From the NCBI RefSeq assembly GCF_938029845.1, contig NZ_CALHGG010000010.1, forward strand, positions 1 to 11,465: a DNA stretch of 11,465 nucleotides. The letters are read 5' to 3'. Under the pieces are notes generated by a model. It made no database searches. It was given only the letters and a program-made list of their open reading frames with translations, and had not been told where the DNA came from. How positions within the stretch are numbered: position 1 is the stretch's first letter; every line of letters begins with the position of its first letter. This DNA comes from an uncultured Capnocytophaga sp. (GTDB lineage Bacteria; Bacteroidota; Bacteroidia; Flavobacteriales; Flavobacteriaceae). Position numbers and translations under genes: made by a program. Positions 8,068-11,465 of the stretch are shown piece after piece.

Positions 8068-8099
8068 CAAAGGTATAACATTTTATGGAAATTATCAAA
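8068..8099 (-). promoter_or_regulatory. promoter of rsfS-ftsH
   Basis: On the minus strand TACCTTTG (complement of 8068-8075) is the -7 element, and TTTG (complement of 8096-8099) is the -33 element, 20 nt apart. The -33 element lies inside the first codons of birA, so the two divergent promoters are interleaved. Confidence 0.68.
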
Positions 8100-8816
8100 C
8101 TTAATGCCACAAATTCTACCAATACTTATCTTAAAAATCTTATTAAGGAAAAACCCGTAGCAGACCTTAGTTGTGTATGGGCACTTTCACAGACCCAAGG
8201 GCGAGGACAACAAGGAGCCACATGGATAGCTGAACCTTATAAAAACCTTACCTTCAGCGTTTTAAAAAAGTTTGACGCATTTCCCTCCGAATACCACTTT
8301 CTACTGAATATGGAAGTCTCCTTAGCCATTTTCCGTGCTCTAAAAAAGTTGTATATACCAGACTTAGCTGTCAAGTGGGCTAATGACATTTTGTCATCCA
8401 AAAAGAAAATCTGTGGTATTCTTATAGAAAACACGCTTAGCAAGGAGTATATCACAGCCTCAGTAATTGGGATAGGACTAAATGTAAATCAGCTTTTTTT
8501 CAATGATTTGCCCAATGTCTCTTCGCTACAAAAAATCATGGGACACCCCTTTGACTTAGAAGAAGTATTGCTCCTTATAGGTCATGAGCTAGAAGCCGCA
8601 CTCACAAACCTCTCCCCTACCCGCTTTGATACGGTGTTGGAGGAGTACCACACCCACCTATTCCGCAAGGACAAGCCCTCCACCTTTGAGTATCCTAATG
8701 GAGAGCGCTTTATGGGCTACATCAGGGGAGTCAGTCATAATGGGCAACTCCAAGTAGAACAAGAAGATGCGCTGATGAGCTGGTTTTCACTTAAAGAAGT
8801 CAAATTACTTTACTAA
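8085..8816 (+). CDS. birA: biotin--[acetyl-CoA-carboxylase] ligase, catalytic type without DNA-binding domain
   Basis: This enzyme activates biotin with ATP and attaches it to the biotin carrier lysine of acetyl-CoA carboxylase and related enzymes. Visible motifs are the N-terminal TNSTNTYLK (9-17), the biotinyl-AMP loop QTQGRGQQGATW (36-47, with GRGxxG 39-44), KWANDI (97-102, a variant of KWPND), GILIE (111-115) and IGIGLNVN (128-135), followed by a small C-terminal SH3-like domain (about 195-243). There is no N-terminal winged helix, so unlike E. coli BirA it cannot be a repressor through that domain (group I ligase). The Pro-to-Ala change in KWPND is the one departure from the common motif. 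A lipoprotein gene starts 11 nt downstream, so the two are probably co-transcribed. Confidence 0.95.
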   Translation: MEIIKLNATNSTNTYLKNLIKEKPVADLSCVWALSQTQGRGQQGATWIAEPYKNLTFSVLKKFDAFPSEYHFLLNMEVSLAIFRALKKLYIPDLAVKWANDILSSKKKICGILIENTLSKEYITASVIGIGLNVNQLFFNDLPNVSSLQKIMGHPFDLEEVLLLIGHELEAALTNLSPTRFDTVLEEYHTHLFRKDKPSTFEYPNGERFMGYIRGVSHNGQLQVEQEDALMSWFSLKEVKLLY

Positions 8817-8827
8817 CCCCTTATCTT

Positions 8828-10036
8828 ATGAAATATTTTTTCAGTACCCTCACGCTCCTTGCTCTTATCCTTAGCGGTTGCCAATCCCAAAAAGCAGCTA
8901 TGGAGGCACTCTCTGGACAAACTTTCTATGCTTATTCGTTACACAATGGTAAGTATCGAGAAAGTTCCTTTCCACTCCTACCCAAGGATGTTTGGGATCA
9001 CCCATACAAATACCTACATTTTCAGCTACAGCCCAAGGGCAACTACTTATATGTAACCTACGATAAGGTAGAAAATGGACAGCTCACCACCCATACCAAG
9101 CGCTACTGGGGGCTTTGGCGCAAACAAGGGTTTAGGTATCAATCCCGCTGGCTCATCTCGCCCCTTGTGCCCCTTTTCTTTGGCTGGGATATGCAGCGCT
9201 ATTATTTTAAGGTAGACGACAAGCAAAACATCGATTTTACCGAAAAGGGAAGTCAATGGTTCTTTATAGGTGGCTTTGGCTATGCCTATGATCCCTATTA
9301 TGGAGGTGGTCGCTTTAAGACAGTAGCTCATACCGAGCGACCTATGGTCTATTTTGACCAAGGTCGTTATGGTATTAGGACAAATAAAGATACCCTGACC
9401 GCTCCCCTTTATGATGAGTTGAGCTGGTTTGAGAATAGAGTAGCCCGCGCACGAAAAGAACACTACTGGGGAGTGATTGATACCCTTGGCAGAGAAGTTA
9501 TTCCCTCTATATATGAACAAATTAGCTACGAGAGTTCGAGTAAACCACCTGTTTTCTTAGTCCAAAAAGATAGTCTCAAAGGAATTTTTTCTCTCAAGGG
9601 GGAACAGCTCACCCCTATACAATACAAACACTTAGAATATTATTGGTTAGGTGTGCTCTTAGCCCAAAAAGATAATCTGTGCGGCTTTATTGGCTCAGAT
9701 GGCAAGGAAAAACTGGCTATTATCTACGATCATATCGAGAAAAATGATTATGGTTATACCCTTATCAAAGGAGATAAAGTAGGCTTTTTCAGATATGGAG
9801 GACAATATGCGCGATATATCCCAGCAGTATATACGGAAATAGATTTCCCCTCTACCACCAAAGAGTTTGCTGTAGTCCATAGTGGCGAGAAACTCCTACT
9901 GATAGATCGCAAAGGTGTTGTTCACGAGGCTGTTCCTACTAAGGTAAAAGGGATTGATGTCTTCCTGAACAAGCTCGAAGGTGTCGCCGAATACAAAGGA
10001 CAGTACTATAAACCAGCACCAATGACCAATGACTAG
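8828..10036 (+). CDS. WG-repeat lipoprotein
   Basis: The 402-residue protein has a lipoprotein signal peptide ending in LSGC (Cys18), so it should be lipid-anchored in the envelope. Residues 30-165 form an aromatic-rich domain of unrecognised family, ending in a Gly/Tyr run (GGFGYAYDPYYGGG, 148-161). Residues 175-340 contain five WG-type repeats beginning at RYGIRTNKD (180), YWGVIDTLG (213), LKGIFSLKG (250), LCGFIGSDG (284) and KVGFFRYGG (317). Each is about 33-37 residues and ends in a P-x-x-Y-x-x-I-like segment. WG repeats form beta-hairpin arrays thought to bind ligands or proteins; no enzyme activity is implied. The gene is 11 nt after birA. Its last four codons and stop (10022-10036) are written by heptad array B, and the stop is a double TAG TAG. 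Confidence 0.85.
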   Translation: MKYFFSTLTLLALILSGCQSQKAAMEALSGQTFYAYSLHNGKYRESSFPLLPKDVWDHPYKYLHFQLQPKGNYLYVTYDKVENGQLTTHTKRYWGLWRKQGFRYQSRWLISPLVPLFFGWDMQRYYFKVDDKQNIDFTEKGSQWFFIGGFGYAYDPYYGGGRFKTVAHTERPMVYFDQGRYGIRTNKDTLTAPLYDELSWFENRVARARKEHYWGVIDTLGREVIPSIYEQISYESSSKPPVFLVQKDSLKGIFSLKGEQLTPIQYKHLEYYWLGVLLAQKDNLCGFIGSDGKEKLAIIYDHIEKNDYGYTLIKGDKVGFFRYGGQYARYIPAVYTEIDFPSTTKEFAVVHSGEKLLLIDRKGVVHEAVPTKVKGIDVFLNKLEGVAEYKGQYYKPAPMTND

Positions 10037-10094
10037 TAGCTAGTGACCAAGAACTATTGAATTATTTGTCATTTGTCACTTGTCATTTGTCACT
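10021..10094. repeat. heptad inverted-repeat array B
   Basis: The left arm is five consecutive 7-mers from 10021: AATGACC, AATGACT, AGTAGCT, AGTGACC, AAGAACT. After an 8-nt spacer, the right arm is four 7-mers from 10064: ATTTGTC, ATTTGTC, ACTTGTC, ATTTGTC, plus ACT. The right arm is the reverse complement of AGTGACA/AATGACA units, so the arms face each other; left 10021-10034 pairs with 10081-10094 at about 11 of 14 positions. The array is the whole gap between the lipoprotein and the reductase promoter. Confidence 0.82.
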
Positions 10095-10109
10095 ATTTTC
10101 GTATTTTTG
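10080..10109 (+). promoter_or_regulatory. promoter of the ferredoxin-NADP reductase gene
   Basis: TATTTTTG (10102-10109) is an exact TAnnTTTG, and TTG at 10080-10082 lies 19 nt upstream, the same spacing as the promoter at 4732. The TTG belongs to the ACTTGTC unit of heptad array B. The start would be near 10115, with a leader of about 14 nt. Confidence 0.78.
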
Positions 10110-10128
10110 CAAAATCAAACTAACTTTC

Positions 10129-11178
10129 ATGAAAGAGACAGATATTATCATCATTGGGGCGGGACCTACAGGTCTTTTCGCCGTTTTTGAAGCAGGACTC
10201 TTACGCTTAAAGTGCCACCTCATAGATACCCTTCCCCAACCTGGAGGACAGCTCACCGAACTCTATCCTAAAAAACCTATCTTTGATATCCCTGGTTATC
10301 CTAGTGTGGGAGCAGGAGAACTGATCAATAATCTTATGGAACAAATCAAGCAGTTCCAACCCGAATTCACCCTCTCAGAAACTGCCGTAACTCTTGAGAA
10401 ACAAGCCGATGATACCTTTATCGTTACCACAGACAAAGGCACCCAAATCAAAGGAAAAGCAGTAGCTATAGCAGGAGGCTTAGGTACTTTCGAACCACGT
10501 AAGCCAGAGATTAGCAACCTAGCAGATTATGAAGATAAGGGAGTGGAGTATTTTGTGAGAAATCCTGAACGCTTTGCAGGCAAGCGTGTAGTTATTGCTG
10601 GCGGAGGGGATTCAGCACTGGATTGGAGTATATATTTGTCCAATATAGCTCAGTCAGTCACCTTGGTACATCGTCGCAATGAATTCCGTGCGGCCTTGGA
10701 TTCAGTAGAGAAAGTGAAAGAGCTAAAAGAAGCAGGGAAAATAAACCTTATTACCCCTTGTGAAGTAGTAGGTCTCAAGGGAGATGGACAGCTCTCGACA
10801 GTCGTCCTTGAAAAAGAAGGAGTACAAGAGGAATTACCTACTGATTACTTTATTCCCCTCTTTGGACTTACTCCTAAGTTAGGACCTATCGCTGATTGGG
10901 GATTGGAAATAGAGAGAAATGCTATTAAAGTAAATAATGCTCTTGATTACCAGACGAATATAGAAGGAGTCTATGCCATAGGCGATGTAAACACTTACCC
11001 TGGTAAACTAAAGCTCATTCTCTGTGGTTTCCATGAAGCTACCCTTATGTGCCAAGGGGTATACAACCGCCTCTACCCTACTAAGAAGTATGTACTGAAA
11101 TACACTACTGTGGCAGGAGTTGATGGCTTTGATGGCTCCCGAAAAGAAGCTGAAAAAGCAGTCATTCAGTCTATATAA
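10129..11178 (+). CDS. ferredoxin--NADP+ reductase, thioredoxin-reductase-like (YumC type)
   Basis: This flavoprotein is of the kind that exchanges electrons between NADPH and ferredoxin or flavodoxin. The 349 residues contain IGAGPTGLF (9-17, FAD), the DTLPQPGGQLTELYPKKPIFD block (33-53) typical of YumC-type enzymes, IAGGLGTFEPRKPE (114-127), the NADPH-binding IAGGGDSALDW (156-166), HRRNEFRA (181-188), and YAIGDVNTY (282-290). The CxxC of true thioredoxin reductases is absent from the NADPH domain, which separates the two. The open frame runs 24 codons further upstream, but those codons come from repeat array B and the promoter, so the start at 10129 is chosen. The ferredoxin partner is not in the window. 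The gene appears monocistronic, ending at the array C hairpin. Confidence 0.92.
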   Translation: MKETDIIIIGAGPTGLFAVFEAGLLRLKCHLIDTLPQPGGQLTELYPKKPIFDIPGYPSVGAGELINNLMEQIKQFQPEFTLSETAVTLEKQADDTFIVTTDKGTQIKGKAVAIAGGLGTFEPRKPEISNLADYEDKGVEYFVRNPERFAGKRVVIAGGGDSALDWSIYLSNIAQSVTLVHRRNEFRAALDSVEKVKELKEAGKINLITPCEVVGLKGDGQLSTVVLEKEGVQEELPTDYFIPLFGLTPKLGPIADWGLEIERNAIKVNNALDYQTNIEGVYAIGDVNTYPGKLKLILCGFHEATLMCQGVYNRLYPTKKYVLKYTTVAGVDGFDGSRKEAEKAVIQSI

Positions 11179-11264
11179 GTCAAGAGTGAAAAGTGAATAA
11201 CGCTATAATTGCATACTTACACTTTTCACTCTTTATTTTTTATCTTTTACTTTTCACTAATTAC
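11178..11264. repeat. heptad inverted-repeat array C
   Basis: The left arm has AGTCAAG (11178), AGTGAAA (11185) and AGTGAAT (11192). After a spacer, the right arm has seven 7-mers in register from 11216: CTTACAC, TTTTCAC, TCTTTAT, TTTTTAT, CTTTTAC, TTTTCAC, TAATTAC. On the minus strand the right arm reads as AGTAATT, AGTGAAA, AGTAAAA and similar units. The last two right-arm units and part of the third-last encode the C-terminus and stop of hisS. Confidence 0.8.
11182..11241. terminator. hairpin terminator between reductase gene and hisS
   Basis: AAGAGTGAAAAGTG (11182-11195) pairs perfectly over 14 bp with 11220-11233. The loop is 24 nt, and the stem is followed on the + side by the T-rich 11232-11241. 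It lies 3 nt after the reductase stop. The minus side has no good T-run, so it is better suited to the + strand gene. Confidence 0.72.
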
Positions 11265-11465
11265 TTTCCCTATTTCTGTTATTGGATAAGTAGCTTGCTC
11301 GCCTGTATCCATATACTTGATTACAGCTGTACCTGCTGTAAGCTCTGCCTCCCCGATAAGCACTACATACTTCACCTTTCGGCTATCAGCATAAGCTAAT
11401 TGTTTCTTGAGCTTAGTGGCTTCTGGGTAGAGTTCAGCCTTATATCCTTGCGCTCTTAGTTGTTG
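11247..11465 (-). CDS. hisS: histidyl-tRNA synthetase, C-terminal part
   Basis: The minus-strand frame enters from the right edge and ends at TAA (complement of 11247-11249), giving 72 residues. They begin QQLRAQGYKAELYPEATKL and continue KKQLAYADSRKVKYVVLIGE, then A-E-L-T-A-G, a run typical of the C-terminal anticodon-binding domain of class II histidyl-tRNA synthetase (the LR..G...E.y....KLkKQ...A......yvvliGe.E pattern). The protein charges tRNA-His in the cytosol; the catalytic core lies outside the window. The final residues VISEK and the stop fall inside heptad array C, within the same 24-nt sequence that carries the ftsH stop. Confidence 0.88.
   Translation of the reverse strand, partial: QQLRAQGYKAELYPEATKLKKQLAYADSRKVKYVVLIGEAELTAGTAVIKYMDTGEQATYPITEIGKVISEK

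Noticed and set aside
9047..9520. 157-residue minus-strand open frame inside the WG-repeat lipoprotein
   Set aside because: It opposes a clear lipoprotein with repeats in the + frame, and the translation shows no family features.
10021..10094. CRISPR-like or direct-repeat array
   Set aside because: Units are 7 bp with no spacers, and the two halves are in opposite orientation; no cas genes are in the window.
10057..10128. In-frame 24-codon upstream extension of the ferredoxin-NADP reductase
   Set aside because: It is encoded by heptad array B and runs across the TATTTTTG promoter element. The FAD-binding strand begins normally right after Met at 10129, as in YumC-type enzymes.
11193..11399. 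68-residue + strand open frame
   Set aside because: It covers array C and is antisense to hisS, whose protein is recognisable. The translation is low-complexity Leu/Phe/Tyr.

Overview
The window looks like chromosomal DNA of a Bacteroidetes, most likely a flavobacterium; Capnocytophaga would fit, but the genus is an inference. The reasons are moderately AT-rich DNA, near absence of Shine-Dalgarno sites, several TTG-N19-TAnnTTTG promoters of the Bacteroidetes type, and family content typical of the phylum (a DUF3078 outer-membrane protein, a GDYXXLXY protein, the rsfS-ftsH pair divergent from birA, group 2 pyrF). Almost everything is chromosomal core or lineage-specific genes. I see no insertion sequence, phage, CRISPR array, rRNA or tRNA.

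Left part (1-4650, all + strand): the end of a membrane protein overlaps a GDYXXLXY-type membrane-anchored protein. pyrF (UMP synthesis) follows, overlapping a DtxR/MntR-type metal-dependent repressor by 4 bp. A fresh promoter near 2180 then drives three translationally coupled genes with ATGA overlaps: a membrane-anchored DUF3298 protein, an ArsC/Spx-family thioredoxin-fold protein and a type II NADH dehydrogenase. This unit ends at a classic GC-rich hairpin with a T-run.

Middle part (4700-8816): a strong promoter with a 38-45 nt AT-rich leader drives a DUF3078 outer-membrane barrel protein. It converges on the minus-strand rsfS-ftsH operon (ribosome silencing factor, then membrane AAA+ protease). 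rsfS is divergent from birA (biotin protein ligase), and the two promoters are packed into about 50 bp.

Right part (8817-11465): a WG-repeat lipoprotein follows birA by 11 nt. Then come a TrxR-like ferredoxin-NADP+ reductase with its own promoter and, converging on it, the 3' end of hisS.

The most interesting signal is not a gene. Three intergenic regions (after the DUF3078 gene, after the lipoprotein and after the reductase) are built from degenerate 7-bp tandem units, roughly RRTRAMN on one arm and the reverse complement on the other. They form inverted heptad arrays that overlap gene ends. In two places (ftsH and hisS) an identical 24-nt stretch carries the stop codon at exactly the same offset, and in a third (the lipoprotein) the last codons and the stop lie inside the array. 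The array before the reductase also seems to supply its -33 promoter element. I propose a repeat family that acts as a combined stop-codon, terminator and spacer module; this is inference and needs a genome-wide count.
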